Positions 7,610 through 16,969 of a stretch of 32,498 nt of DNA are shown here, in pieces. The notes under the pieces are model-generated. The model was not told where the DNA came from and searched no databases. It saw only the letters and a program-made list of their open reading frames with translations. Position 1 is the stretch's first letter; each line of letters opens with the position of its first letter. A program made the translations under genes and the position numbers. This DNA is from BS750m-G4 sp964472195 (GTDB taxonomy: Bacteria > Bacteroidota > Ignavibacteria > Tepidaquicellales > Tepidaquicellaceae), in assembly GCA_964472195.1 (NCBI GenBank), contig CAYYJH010000027.1:1-32498 (forward strand), written 5' to 3'.

Positions 7610-7716
7610 ATATTTAGGACATAATTTTTAATTTATATCCGCAATTACCAAATCTGCATAAAACTATAACCTGTTTATTGCAGGTGTAAAAATATATTCA
7701 GAACTTTGTAAAGGAA

Positions 7717-9954
7717 ATGTTAAGTAATTATTACAAAAAAAAGCTCGATTCACTTCTACAGGAATGTAGAATTAATTTGCCAGCTTCTAAGGTCAATGAT
7801 AAGCTTATATCACACGCTTTTCTGTTTGCATTAGAAGCCCATAAGTTAGACAAAAGAGCTTCGGGAGAACCCTACTTTTCACACCCTTACGAAGTTGCCA
7901 AAATTTTAGCAAACGAAATCCCTCTTGATGATATATCAATAGCATCAGCCCTATTACACGATGTAATAGAAGATACAAAATTCACTGTTAAAGATATAAA
8001 AGCCGAATTCGGAGATGAAGTTGCTGAAATAGTTGACGGAGCAACAAAAATAGACAGTGCTCTCGAAAACTTCGAATGGAATCAGGTTGAATCCTACAAA
8101 AAGATGCTTCTCTCAATGACTTCAGATCTGCGTGTAATATTGGTAAAATTCGCTGATAGGCTTCACAATCTTAGAACTCTCGAATTCCTTCCAGTTTCAA
8201 AGCGGATCAGGCTAGCGCAGGAAACCCTCGAAATCTATTCGCCGTTTGCACATCGTTTCGGTCTTTCAAATGTAAAGACTGAATTAGAGGATCTTTCATT
8301 TAAATATCTTAGCAGGAAAGAATACGATGAAATTGCTATTAAGTTAAAGGAAAAGAAAAAAGGTAGAGAAAAATTTATAAGAAAGTTCATAGCACCTATA
8401 AAGGAAAAATTAGATGAGGGTAAATTCAAATATGAAATTTCCGGTAGAGCAAAACATATATACAGTATCTTTAAAAAAATCAAAAACAGGAATAAATCCT
8501 TTGATGAAATTTATGATCTTTTTGCGTTAAGAATTATCCTGGATACAAATAATAAAAACGATTGCTTTTCTGTATACGGTATTTGTTCGGAGATTTATAT
8601 TCCTGTTCCTGAAAGATTCAAAAATTATATATCATTACCAAAGCAAAACGGTTATCAATCCATACATACAACTCTCGTTAGCAAAGAAGGAAAAATGGTC
8701 GAGGTTCAGATTAGGACAAGAGAAATGCATGAGGTTGCTGAGAAAGGAATTGCTGCACACTGGAAATATAAAGAGAACACTGGGATAAATGATAAAAAAA
8801 TGGAAGACTGGATGAAGTGGATTCGTGAAACCTTCGAAAATATTAGCAAAGAAGATGATACATCCAAACAGGTAATCGAAAGATTAAAACTTAACTTATT
8901 CCAGGATGAGATATATTGCTTTACCCCAAAGGGAGAATTAAAAGTTTTACCTGCTGGTGCAACAGCTATGGATTACGCTTTTGCAATTCATACAGAAGTA
9001 GGTATGAAATGCATTGGTGCAAAAGTTAATGGGAAAATTGTAACACTTGATACTCAACTCAAAAGTGGTAATCAAGTTGAAATAATCACATCTAAGAATC
9101 AGAATCCGAAAATCGACTGGGAAAATTTTGTCGTGACGCATAAAGCAAAATCGGATATCCGGAAATACTTTAACGCAGAAAAGAGAAAGTTAGTGGAAAT
9201 CGGTCGGGAGTATTTTTACAAGAAAGTGAAAAAGAATAAAATTCACATTAATGAAGACTCCCTTCAAAAATTAATACATAAATTAAAACTAAAGGATTTA
9301 AACAATTTCTACTTAGAAACCGGAAAAGATACAAAGAATGCCGATAATGTAATTGATATCCTAATCGATAAGAGTAAGATGAAATTAATTGAGCAAAGCA
9401 ACGTTCAACAAGCAGAACAGAAAGCTACAATCGTATCCGGCGAAATTTTATCATTCGATAAATTTGCTGAAGATGCAAGATCTTCAATTGATACAATTAC
9501 TCTTGGTAAGGGCTTGAATGAAGCTAAGATCAAAGGATTAAAATATGACTTTGCTAAATGCTGCAATCCCATTCCGGGCGATGAAGTAATAGGATTTATT
9601 ACACAAACTCAAGGAGTTAAAATTCACAGAAGAAGCTGCAAAAACATCGTGAATCTGTTTTTATTAAATCCAAATAAAATTGTTGAAATAAATTGGGGTA
9701 AAGCTGGAAGCGGTGAATTTACAGGCGGTATTAAGATTATTGGAGAAGACAGACCAGGAATGCTGAATGATTTAACAAAAACTATATCAAAAAGCTTTAA
9801 AATTAATATCAAGAGCGTTAATATACACACTAAAGGATCGATGTTCGAAGGAACTCTAATACTCTATGTTGAAAACCTCAAACAATTGAATGAAATAATC
9901 GATAAAATTAACAAACAAGAAGGAGTGTTTAGTGCAACAAGATACGAGGTTTAA
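7717..9954 (+). CDS. rel: Bifunctional (p)ppGpp synthetase/hydrolase (Rel/SpoT)
   Basis: A 745-residue long RSH protein that makes and breaks the alarmone (p)ppGpp in the cytoplasm. In order: an HD hydrolase domain with H56, H81-D82 in HDVIED and D147 in FADRLHN, all intact; a synthetase domain with GRAKHIYSIFKKI (243-255), D267 in YDLFALRII, NGYQSIHTTL (311-320) and E329 in VEVQIRT; a TGS domain (about 399-460); a CC-containing zinc-finger region (FAKCCNPIPGDEVIGF, about 615-630); and a C-terminal ACT domain (about 668-745). Both activities should therefore be present. The ATG at 7717 is the first possible start after an in-frame stop at 7687; the AAGG before it is too close to be a good ribosome site. 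Its stop overlaps that of acpS on the other strand. Confidence 0.95.
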   Translation: MLSNYYKKKLDSLLQECRINLPASKVNDKLISHAFLFALEAHKLDKRASGEPYFSHPYEVAKILANEIPLDDISIASALLHDVIEDTKFTVKDIKAEFGDEVAEIVDGATKIDSALENFEWNQVESYKKMLLSMTSDLRVILVKFADRLHNLRTLEFLPVSKRIRLAQETLEIYSPFAHRFGLSNVKTELEDLSFKYLSRKEYDEIAIKLKEKKKGREKFIRKFIAPIKEKLDEGKFKYEISGRAKHIYSIFKKIKNRNKSFDEIYDLFALRIILDTNNKNDCFSVYGICSEIYIPVPERFKNYISLPKQNGYQSIHTTLVSKEGKMVEVQIRTREMHEVAEKGIAAHWKYKENTGINDKKMEDWMKWIRETFENISKEDDTSKQVIERLKLNLFQDEIYCFTPKGELKVLPAGATAMDYAFAIHTEVGMKCIGAKVNGKIVTLDTQLKSGNQVEIITSKNQNPKIDWENFVVTHKAKSDIRKYFNAEKRKLVEIGREYFYKKVKKNKIHINEDSLQKLIHKLKLKDLNNFYLETGKDTKNADNVIDILIDKSKMKLIEQSNVQQAEQKATIVSGEILSFDKFAEDARSSIDTITLGKGLNEAKIKGLKYDFAKCCNPIPGDEVIGFITQTQGVKIHRRSCKNIVNLFLLNPNKIVEINWGKAGSGEFTGGIKIIGEDRPGMLNDLTKTISKSFKINIKSVNIHTKGSMFEGTLILYVENLKQLNEIIDKINKQEGVFSATRYEV

Positions 9955-10337
9955 AATTCTTTTTTTTCAGATTTTAATTCTTCGCATATCACAACAGCAC
10001 ATGCATACTCATCAGTGTGTGATATACTTACTTCAAACTTATATTTTGTATAATCACTTTCAACATTGTGATTAATATATGGTTTCCCTCTCCTGTCATT
10101 TAATATCTCGATATCTTTCCACCTAAAATCTTTCGATATACCCGTACCAATTGATTTCGAATAAGCTTCTTTAGAAGCGAACCTTCCTGCAAAGTGCAAA
10201 TCGGGTTTAGAAAATGATTTACAATATTTAATTTCATTCTCTGTTAAAATACGATTAAAAAACTTATCGCCATATTTATCAATGATTTTTTTTATTCTCT
10301 TTACATCAATTATATCGATACCAACTCCTTTTATCAT
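9951..10337 (-). CDS. acpS: Holo-[acyl-carrier-protein] synthase
   Basis: A 128-residue protein of normal AcpS length. It moves the 4'-phosphopantetheine arm from CoA to acyl carrier protein for fatty acid synthesis. The Mg-binding signature is clear: D8 in GIDIID and E57 in FAGRFASKEAYSK; the SISHT motif near residue 107 is also present. It follows the HAD gene by seven bases, and its stop codon overlaps the rel stop in the shared TTAA at 9951-9954. The last residues (EELKSEKKEF) are charged and variable. Confidence 0.95.
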   Translation of the reverse strand: MIKGVGIDIIDVKRIKKIIDKYGDKFFNRILTENEIKYCKSFSKPDLHFAGRFASKEAYSKSIGTGISKDFRWKDIEILNDRRGKPYINHNVESDYTKYKFEVSISHTDEYACAVVICEELKSEKKEF

Positions 10338-10344
10338 AATCTAA

Positions 10345-11028
10345 CTATAGTTTGTTTTCTTTCTTAACGATATCAATTAATTCAGAAATAGAACTTATAT
10401 CATAATCGGATTCTGGGTTTACTGTATTGAACGTATCACCATATCTTGCAAAGACTGTTTTCATTCCAACAGCTCTTGCACCAATCATATCTCTTTCTGC
10501 CCAATCACCAACCATCAAACACTCTTCGGCTTTCAGGTTAAGTTTTTCCAATGCCAAATTGAAAGGAATAGGCGAAGGTTTTCTTTCATGTGAATCATCA
10601 AAAGTTATTACAACATCAAATAAATGATGAAAATTTATGTAAGACAATCTTAACCATGCTTCTCTTGCAGGTGCATCAGAAACAACGGCAAGCTTTAAAC
10701 CCATTTTGATTAACTCTATCAACGTAGGAAAAACTTTAGGGTATGGCTTCAAAGCTGCTTCTCTTGCTTTCCTGTACGCAACAACACCCGAAGAAATAAT
10801 TTTTTGATCCACTCTTCCATAAACATCTTTTAAAAGATGATCAAACACCTGTTGATACTCGATTCCTTCTCTACTGTAAATATCATTGATTCTTTTTATA
10901 GCATCGTCACATGTAAGATCAAGTCCTGCATCAATCATAGCATTAACTGCTGCATAAACTGCTCTTTCTTTCAGTAACATAAAATCGACTAACGTATTAT
11001 CAAGATCAAATATTAAAGCCTTAATCAT
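10345..11028 (-). CDS. HAD-superfamily phosphatase (subfamily IA)
   Basis: A 227-residue HAD hydrolase with all four motifs: DLDNTLVDF with nucleophile D8 and D10, S117 in VVSDA, K150 in RKPSP, and GDWAERD with D175 and D180. The α-helical cap between motifs I and II marks subfamily I. It should cleave a small phosphorylated metabolite in the cytoplasm; phosphoglycolate, a nucleotide or a sugar phosphate are all possible and the sequence does not decide. It lies between folC (66-base gap) and acpS (7-base gap) in one minus-strand unit. Confidence 0.85.
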   Translation of the reverse strand: MIKALIFDLDNTLVDFMLLKERAVYAAVNAMIDAGLDLTCDDAIKRINDIYSREGIEYQQVFDHLLKDVYGRVDQKIISSGVVAYRKAREAALKPYPKVFPTLIELIKMGLKLAVVSDAPAREAWLRLSYINFHHLFDVVITFDDSHERKPSPIPFNLALEKLNLKAEECLMVGDWAERDMIGARAVGMKTVFARYGDTFNTVNPESDYDISSISELIDIVKKENKL

Positions 11029-11094
11029 TTAAATGTAATTTCTTTAAAAGTTATGTTTCGTAATTCAATATTACAAATATATAAAAATTAAGTT

Positions 11095-12399
11095 TTACTT
11101 GAAGTATTTATTATAAAATTTCAAAAAATCACTCACAAGAAAAAACGAACCTGTAATTAATATGAGATCGTTTTTATTCAAATTATCTCTTGCATATAGA
11201 AAAGCTTCCTTTATTTTCTCTTTAATTACAAAATTCTCTTTACGCTTAGCAATTTTATATAACTCCGTAGGTTCCAGTGCTCTTTTATAATGAGGTTTAG
11301 TTAAAACAACAGGAGAATTCAGTTTTTCAATTTCTTTCAAACACTTTCTATATTCTTTGTCCTTCATCAATGCAAAAATAATCACAACCCGATCATACGT
11401 AAAGTGTTTTAAGTTGCTATCTATGTTTGATAAACTTTCACAATTATGCGACACATCAATTACGACAGAAGGTTTTACGCTAATTAATTGAAACCGTCCA
11501 TTGAATTTAGAATTCTCTACAACATTTTTAAAACCATTTCTTAGATTTGCATCAGAAAACTTTATGCCTTCTGTTACTGTCATTTGATTTAAAGCAACTA
11601 ATGAAGTACATATATTTTTTGTTTGATATTCTCCAACTAATGAGCATTTAACAGCACTTAAAGTCCTTTCTTTTGATTTAATATTAAAACGGAATCCATT
11701 TTCATATTTCTTGTCTATTTCAATTTCAATTAAAGAAGAGGCGTAAAGTAATTTCGAGTTTTTGCTTTTACATTTATCTGCAAATACTTTTTTCACTTTG
11801 TTATTTGCATAACCAATCACACATGGTACGTTCCTCTTTATAATACCGGCTTTTTCTCCTGCAATACTTTTTAATGTATTTCCAAGAAATTCAGTATGAT
11901 CAATCGATATTCCCGTTACAATCGTTAATATCGGATGTAGAACATTTGTTGAATCTAACCTGCCGCCCAATCCGGTTTCTACGATAGCATACTCTACTCT
12001 GCGAACACGGAAATACTCAAAAGCAAGAGCAGTTGAGATTTCATAAAAACTTGGCTTAATATATTCGATCAATTGAAATAGCCTGTTTGTGAAATCTATA
12101 ATAAAACTTTTGTGAATCATTTTCCCATTTACAAGAATTCTTTCTCTGAAATCCAATATATGCGGCGACGTGTATAAACCTGTTTTTAATCCTTTTTCTA
12201 CTAATACAGAATTCAGAAAAGCAGCTACAGAACCTTTACCATTAGTACCTGCGATGTGTATTGATTTGAATTTTTTGTTAGGATAGTTTAAATGTTTTAA
12301 TAAAGATTTTGTATTTTTTAAATCATATTTGATGCCAGCACGTTCTAAGTCAAACAAATAACTAATACAGTCTTTATAATTATTGAATCTTTTTACCAA
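11095..12399 (-). CDS. folC: Bifunctional folylpolyglutamate synthase/dihydrofolate synthase
   Basis: A 434-residue Mur-ligase-like ATP enzyme that adds glutamate to dihydropteroate or folates. The P-loop HIAGTNGKGS (48-57) is followed by YTSPHILDFRERI, both diagnostic of FolC. ETGLGGRLDSTN and the C-terminal ligase domain (VVIDVSHN, ALMKDKE) are present. The start is a TTG at 12399-12397; no ATG lies between it and the conserved P-loop, so the non-ATG start is forced. It leads a folC-HAD-acpS unit and is divergent from wecB. Confidence 0.93.
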   Translation of the reverse strand: MVKRFNNYKDCISYLFDLERAGIKYDLKNTKSLLKHLNYPNKKFKSIHIAGTNGKGSVAAFLNSVLVEKGLKTGLYTSPHILDFRERILVNGKMIHKSFIIDFTNRLFQLIEYIKPSFYEISTALAFEYFRVRRVEYAIVETGLGGRLDSTNVLHPILTIVTGISIDHTEFLGNTLKSIAGEKAGIIKRNVPCVIGYANNKVKKVFADKCKSKNSKLLYASSLIEIEIDKKYENGFRFNIKSKERTLSAVKCSLVGEYQTKNICTSLVALNQMTVTEGIKFSDANLRNGFKNVVENSKFNGRFQLISVKPSVVIDVSHNCESLSNIDSNLKHFTYDRVVIIFALMKDKEYRKCLKEIEKLNSPVVLTKPHYKRALEPTELYKIAKRKENFVIKEKIKEAFLYARDNLNKNDLILITGSFFLVSDFLKFYNKYFK

Positions 12400-12574
12400 A
12401 CTTCTGTCAAATTTAAAGCCTCAATTTAGCCTAATTAAATTCTTATAGAAATGATAATATCTTCGAAAGCTCAATCCAATCTGATTTATGAAGAATTCAT
12501 AATTTTTAAATAAATCCATACAAAATATGAATATTTTTAAGTAATTTGACAGGAACATCATAAATAAAATACAT

Positions 12575-13735
12575 TTGAAAAAAATCTTGTCTGTCGTTGG
12601 AGCCAGACCTAATTTTATGAAAATGGCTCCAATCCATAAAGAACTACTCAAGCATAAGTCTAAAATAACACACAAAATAGTCCACACAGGTCAGCATTAC
12701 GACAAGAAGATGTCTGATGTCTTTTTCAAAGAGCTTGAGCTTCCGAAACCTCATATATATCTCGGAGTCGGTTCAGAATCACATTCGGTACAAACAGCAA
12801 AGATAATGATAGAATTAGAAAAGATTGTTCTGAAAGAAAATCCTGATCTCGTTATTGTATATGGTGATGTAAATTCAACTGTAGCAGCTGGATTGGTTTG
12901 TTCCAAGATATTAATCAAAAATCCTGATGCTAAAAGTACAGGTAAACAAAAGAAACCGATTCCTTTAGCTCATGTAGAATCAGGGCTTCGTAGTTTCGAC
13001 CGCACCATGCCGGAAGAGATTAACAGGATTCTAACCGATAATATTGCGGAATTTTTGTTTGTTACAGAAAAGAGCGGGTTAGAAAATCTTTTAAATGAAG
13101 GATTTGATAAGAAAAAGATCTTCTTAGTGGGAAACACTATGTTAGATTCATTGAAATTCTATTTGAAAAAATCGAACAAATCTGACATTTTAAAAGAACT
13201 TTGCATTTCCCAGAAAAACTATGTCTTGGTAACTTTGCACAGACCTTCGAATGTAGATAACAAAAACAACTTCAAGAAAATTTTCGAAATATTCAGAGAT
13301 ATAAACAGAATAAATCCGGAGTTGGATATTGTTTTCCCAATTCATCCGAGAACAATGAAAATGTTGAAGAAGTTTAGACTGTCTGCTCAACTGGAGTCTC
13401 TTAACAACCTTATTATCACAGAATCTTTTGGCTATTTGGATTTTCTAAAACTAATGATTGAATCTAAAATTGTGTTAACAGATTCAGGCGGCATTCAGGA
13501 AGAGACCACCTTTTTAAAAATCCCGTGCATTACATTAAGAGATAACACTGAAAGACCGGTGACAGTATCTGAAGGGACAAATGAAGTTTGCGGGTTAAAC
13601 AGAAAAAAAATCCGAAACCGAATAAATAAAATCGAATCGGGCAAATTTAAAAAAGGAAAAGTACCTAAGTTATGGGATGGAAAAACAGCCAACCGTATAG
13701 TAAAATTATTATTAAGGAAAATTAAACGATATTGA
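12575..13735 (+). CDS. wecB: Non-hydrolysing UDP-N-acetylglucosamine 2-epimerase
   Basis: A 386-residue cytoplasmic enzyme that converts UDP-GlcNAc to UDP-ManNAc for surface polysaccharides. Signatures are VVGARPNFMKMAPI (8-20), H41, GDVNST with D99, HVESGLRS with E135, the LHRPSN loop and DSGGIQEET near 305-315. About ten extra basic residues (119-129) lie before the E135 strand. The start is TTG at 12575: an in-frame stop is present at 12542-12544, no ATG lies between, and the conserved Rossmann strand starts at once. The stop TGA overlaps the nth start (TTGA), which suggests translational coupling. It is first in a wecB-nth-GT9-POT-GT9 unit. Confidence 0.92.
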   Translation: MKKILSVVGARPNFMKMAPIHKELLKHKSKITHKIVHTGQHYDKKMSDVFFKELELPKPHIYLGVGSESHSVQTAKIMIELEKIVLKENPDLVIVYGDVNSTVAAGLVCSKILIKNPDAKSTGKQKKPIPLAHVESGLRSFDRTMPEEINRILTDNIAEFLFVTEKSGLENLLNEGFDKKKIFLVGNTMLDSLKFYLKKSNKSDILKELCISQKNYVLVTLHRPSNVDNKNNFKKIFEIFRDINRINPELDIVFPIHPRTMKMLKKFRLSAQLESLNNLIITESFGYLDFLKLMIESKIVLTDSGGIQEETTFLKIPCITLRDNTERPVTVSEGTNEVCGLNRKKIRNRINKIESGKFKKGKVPKLWDGKTANRIVKLLLRKIKRY

Positions 13736-14457
13736 CAAACAATAGGATATTAAATATAATAAAGAGACTTGAAGATCATTCAGTAAAATTAAAATCCGGA
13801 GACAAAGACTCTTCTTCATCGATCCTTGATATCCTGATTGCAACAAAACTTTCTCAAAACACAACGGATAAAACATCATACAAGGCTTTTAAAAATTTAA
13901 AGGAAAACTTTAAAACGTGGGAAGAGCTCATAAATGCACCCTTACAAAAGATTAAAAATGCTATCAAAGTCTGCGGTCTTGCTAATACAAAAGCCAGACA
14001 AATTAAACAAATGCTGAAGGAAATGAAAAGGAAGCATGGGAATCTTGACCTGTCTTTCCTGAAAAAAATGGATAATGAGAAAATCTATGAAGAGCTTTTA
14101 CAATATGAAGGAATTGGAGTTAAAACAGTCTCCTGCGTACTTGCATTCTCGCTGGACAGAGATGTTTTCCCGGTTGATACACATGTTCACAGATTATTGA
14201 ACAGGTTAGGAATTGTAAATACTAAAACTGCGGAACAAACATTTGAGATAGCTTCAAAGAAAATCCCAAAAGAGAAGCAGACAGCTTTTCATACAAATCT
14301 CATAAAGTTTGGAAGAAACATTTGTAAAGCAAATAAGCCTCTTTGCAATCTGTGCTTCCTATATCGTTATTGTGGTTATGAACATAAAAATTTGTACAAA
14401 GAGAAGATATCCTCATTAAAAAAAGAGAATAACTTCATTATTCTCGAAAATGTTTAA
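13732..14457 (+). CDS. nth: Endonuclease III (DNA glycosylase/AP lyase)
   Basis: A 241-residue HhH-GPD base-excision repair enzyme that removes oxidised pyrimidines and nicks the abasic site. The helix-hairpin-helix EGIGVKT carries the catalytic lysine K131, and VDTHVHR carries the catalytic aspartate D149. The [4Fe-4S] cluster motif C-x6-C-x2-C-x5-C is complete at C198, C205, C208, C214. The TTG start overlaps the wecB stop by three bases. A repair gene within an envelope operon is an odd partner; this may be only packing. Confidence 0.93.
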   Translation: MTNNRILNIIKRLEDHSVKLKSGDKDSSSSILDILIATKLSQNTTDKTSYKAFKNLKENFKTWEELINAPLQKIKNAIKVCGLANTKARQIKQMLKEMKRKHGNLDLSFLKKMDNEKIYEELLQYEGIGVKTVSCVLAFSLDRDVFPVDTHVHRLLNRLGIVNTKTAEQTFEIASKKIPKEKQTAFHTNLIKFGRNICKANKPLCNLCFLYRYCGYEHKNLYKEKISSLKKENNFIILENV

Positions 14458-14462
14458 AACAT

Positions 14463-15503
14463 TTGATCTTAAAAAAAGATAAAATAGAAAAGATTCTAAT
14501 TATAAAATTTGGAGGAATGGGAGACTTGCTTCTGGCCACTCCCATCTTACCAAATCTAAGAGATTACTTCCCGGACGCTAAGATACATTTCCTTACTTTA
14601 AGAAGAAGTCGTGATATTTTAATGGACAATCAATACATATCAAGAGTTATAACTTATGACACAAAAGAAGATAAATCTTTTTTTACTATTAAAAATATCA
14701 GAAGGCAAAAGTATGATCTCGTGATAGACCTGTTTTGTAATCCAAGAACTGCGCTAATAACTTTTTGTAGTGGTGCAAAATACCGTTTTGGATTTGATTT
14801 CAGGGGACGCAGTTATGCATACAACATAAAAATGAAAGGCAGGGGTGGGATAGTGCATAATGTAGAATTCAATTTAGATTCATTACGAAAGCTTGATATA
14901 CCAATAACCTCGAAGAAGCTAAATATTTCCATAACAGTTGTGCACGAAGAGTTTGCAAATGAATTTATAGAAAAATATAAGATCAACTCGAAAAACATTT
15001 TCGCAATCTCACTAACAGGAAACTGGGAATCAAAGAAATATAAGACTCAGGACTACATTGAACTTATCGAAAAAATTAAACAAAAATACAATGTGAACTT
15101 CATACTTATTTGGGGAAACAAAAATGAAAAAGTTGAATGCGAGAAAATACATAATATTCACAAGAACAATTCATTCGTTATCCCTGACAGTCCTATTAGA
15201 TATTTGGGAGCGATTATAAAAAAATGTGATTTGTTAATTGGAAATGATTCCGGACCTATGCACATTGCAGTTGCACAGGGAATACCAGTTTTAGGACTTT
15301 ACGGTCCGACAAACCCGTCATTGCAAGGTCCATACGGTGAAAATAATTTAACAGTTGTCAATAACAACATCGATTGTTTGTGTTGTAATCTGCTTGATTG
15401 CAATATCGGAAATATCTGCATGACAGAATTACCAAAAGATTCTATTACAGAAAAATTGAATGAATTAATAAAAATAAATAATCTAAAAATTTCATTAAAT
15501 TAA
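14463..15503 (+). CDS. Glycosyltransferase family 9 (heptosyltransferase-like), first copy
   Basis: A 346-residue GT-B glycosyltransferase of the ADP-heptose:LPS heptosyltransferase family. The N-terminal donor/acceptor start KILIIKFGGMGDLLLATPIL and the C-terminal NDSGPMHIAVAQGIPVLGLYGPTNP loop are typical of GT9. A Cys-rich segment near 308-322 (CLCCNLLDC) is also common in the family. The start is TTG, five bases after the nth stop; the conserved strand begins at residue 9 and no ATG is available. With gmhA and waaA elsewhere in the window it fits inner-core LPS assembly at the cytoplasmic face of the inner membrane. Donor sugar is inferred from family. Confidence 0.88.
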   Translation: MILKKDKIEKILIIKFGGMGDLLLATPILPNLRDYFPDAKIHFLTLRRSRDILMDNQYISRVITYDTKEDKSFFTIKNIRRQKYDLVIDLFCNPRTALITFCSGAKYRFGFDFRGRSYAYNIKMKGRGGIVHNVEFNLDSLRKLDIPITSKKLNISITVVHEEFANEFIEKYKINSKNIFAISLTGNWESKKYKTQDYIELIEKIKQKYNVNFILIWGNKNEKVECEKIHNIHKNNSFVIPDSPIRYLGAIIKKCDLLIGNDSGPMHIAVAQGIPVLGLYGPTNPSLQGPYGENNLTVVNNNIDCLCCNLLDCNIGNICMTELPKDSITEKLNELIKINNLKISLN

Positions 15504-15536
15504 GAACTAAAAATTCATATAAAGAAAGGTTTACCT

Positions 15537-16958
15537 GTGGATCAAAAAATTCAAAATTCCGGGAGTGGAATTAATAACGAAGTGAAATCAGATAAAATGC
15601 CAAAAGGCATTCCATATATCATTGGAAATGAATTAGCAGAAAGATTTAGTTACTATGGAATGAAAACTATCCTGGTTGTTTTCATGACACAATATATAAT
15701 GAACCAGTCAGGTGCATTTGATCCTATGAATGATACCGAAGCAAAGACCTGGTTTCATTTGTTTAGTATGGCTAACTACTTCTTTCCGATAATAGGTGCA
15801 GTTCTGTCTGATATGTTCTTCGGAAAATATAAGACAATTATAGTTGTATCTCTTCTTTATTGTTTAGGTCACGTTGCTCTCGCCGTTGACGATACAAGAA
15901 TTGGACTATCTATCGGTTTAACATTAATCGCAATCGGATCAGGAGGTATAAAACCATGCGTTTCGGCTCACGTCGGTGATCAATTCGAAAAGAAGAATAA
16001 ACATTTATTAGAAAAGATCTTCAGTATTTTTTATTTTTCCATAAATCTTGGCGCGGCGGCTTCTTCCCTTTTAACTCCAATTTTACTCAATCAATTCGGA
16101 CCCCACGTAGCTTTTGGTGTTCCTGGTTTATTGATGTTTATAGCAACATTTGCTTTTTGGCTGGGAAGAAAAGTATTCGTTGCAATACCACCTGTTGGAG
16201 TAAAACAGTATAAACGAGATGTATTCAGTCCACGAGGTAAAAAAGCAATTCTGAATCTGAGCGTTATGTATATTTTTATTGCTGTATTCTGGTCATTGTT
16301 TGACCAAACCGGCTCATCGTGGGTTCTCCAGGCTGAGCATATGAATAAATTCATTAATCTTGGATTTGTAAAATTTGAGCTGTTGGCATCTCAAATTCAG
16401 GCAATTAATCCTTTGCTTATTATGATTTTCATTCCGCTTTTTACTTACTGGTTATATCCTTTCTTAAACAAATTTTTTAACTTAACCCCTTTAAAAAAAA
16501 TCAGTATAGGTTTATTCGTTGCAGGTTTTTCTTTTGCAATACTTGCGGTTGCGGAATCAAGAATTCAGGCTGGAATTGAGGTTAGTATAATCTGGCAATT
16601 GTTTGCGTATATTGTCCTCACAGCTGCAGAAATGATGGTTTCAATTACCGGTCTTGAGTTTTCTTATACTCAGGCTCCTAATAGCATGAAATCATTTATA
16701 ATGGGTTTATGGCTTCTCTCTGTTTCTTTAGGTAATTTATTCGCAGCACTTGTAAACAATGCAATCGATCCAGTTACTAAATATATATCATTTTGGGGAT
16801 TATCATTTAGTTTAGAAGGTTCAAAATACTTCTGGTTTTTTGCAATAATTATGTTTTTTACTGCTGTTCTGTTCATTTTTGCTGCGATACGATATAAAGT
16901 TGAAAACTATATACAAACAAGGGACGCTCTGCCAAGTCCACTGGAAACTGAAAATTAA
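15537..16958 (+). CDS. Proton-dependent oligopeptide transporter (POT/PTR2 family)
   Basis: A 473-residue membrane protein with about 12-14 hydrophobic helices, which imports di- and tripeptides with protons across the inner membrane. The family motif ExxERF is present (E32, E35, R36 in NELAERFSYYG), as are GAVLSDMFFGKYKTI and FSIFYFSINLGAA. The start is GTG at 15537, supported by AAAGAAAGG at 15521-15529 seven bases upstream; the next ATG is 20 codons inside and would also keep the conserved core. It lies between two GT9 genes, an unusual place for a nutrient transporter. Confidence 0.92.
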   Translation: MDQKIQNSGSGINNEVKSDKMPKGIPYIIGNELAERFSYYGMKTILVVFMTQYIMNQSGAFDPMNDTEAKTWFHLFSMANYFFPIIGAVLSDMFFGKYKTIIVVSLLYCLGHVALAVDDTRIGLSIGLTLIAIGSGGIKPCVSAHVGDQFEKKNKHLLEKIFSIFYFSINLGAAASSLLTPILLNQFGPHVAFGVPGLLMFIATFAFWLGRKVFVAIPPVGVKQYKRDVFSPRGKKAILNLSVMYIFIAVFWSLFDQTGSSWVLQAEHMNKFINLGFVKFELLASQIQAINPLLIMIFIPLFTYWLYPFLNKFFNLTPLKKISIGLFVAGFSFAILAVAESRIQAGIEVSIIWQLFAYIVLTAAEMMVSITGLEFSYTQAPNSMKSFIMGLWLLSVSLGNLFAALVNNAIDPVTKYISFWGLSFSLEGSKYFWFFAIIMFFTAVLFIFAAIRYKVENYIQTRDALPSPLETEN

Positions 16959-16969
16959 TTTTAAACGTT

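Noticed and set aside
12421..12687. 88-residue minus-strand frame across the folC-wecB gap
   Set aside because: It overlaps the start of wecB, whose identity is certain, and its hydrophobic, Phe/Leu-rich composition is what AT-rich DNA gives on the opposite strand.
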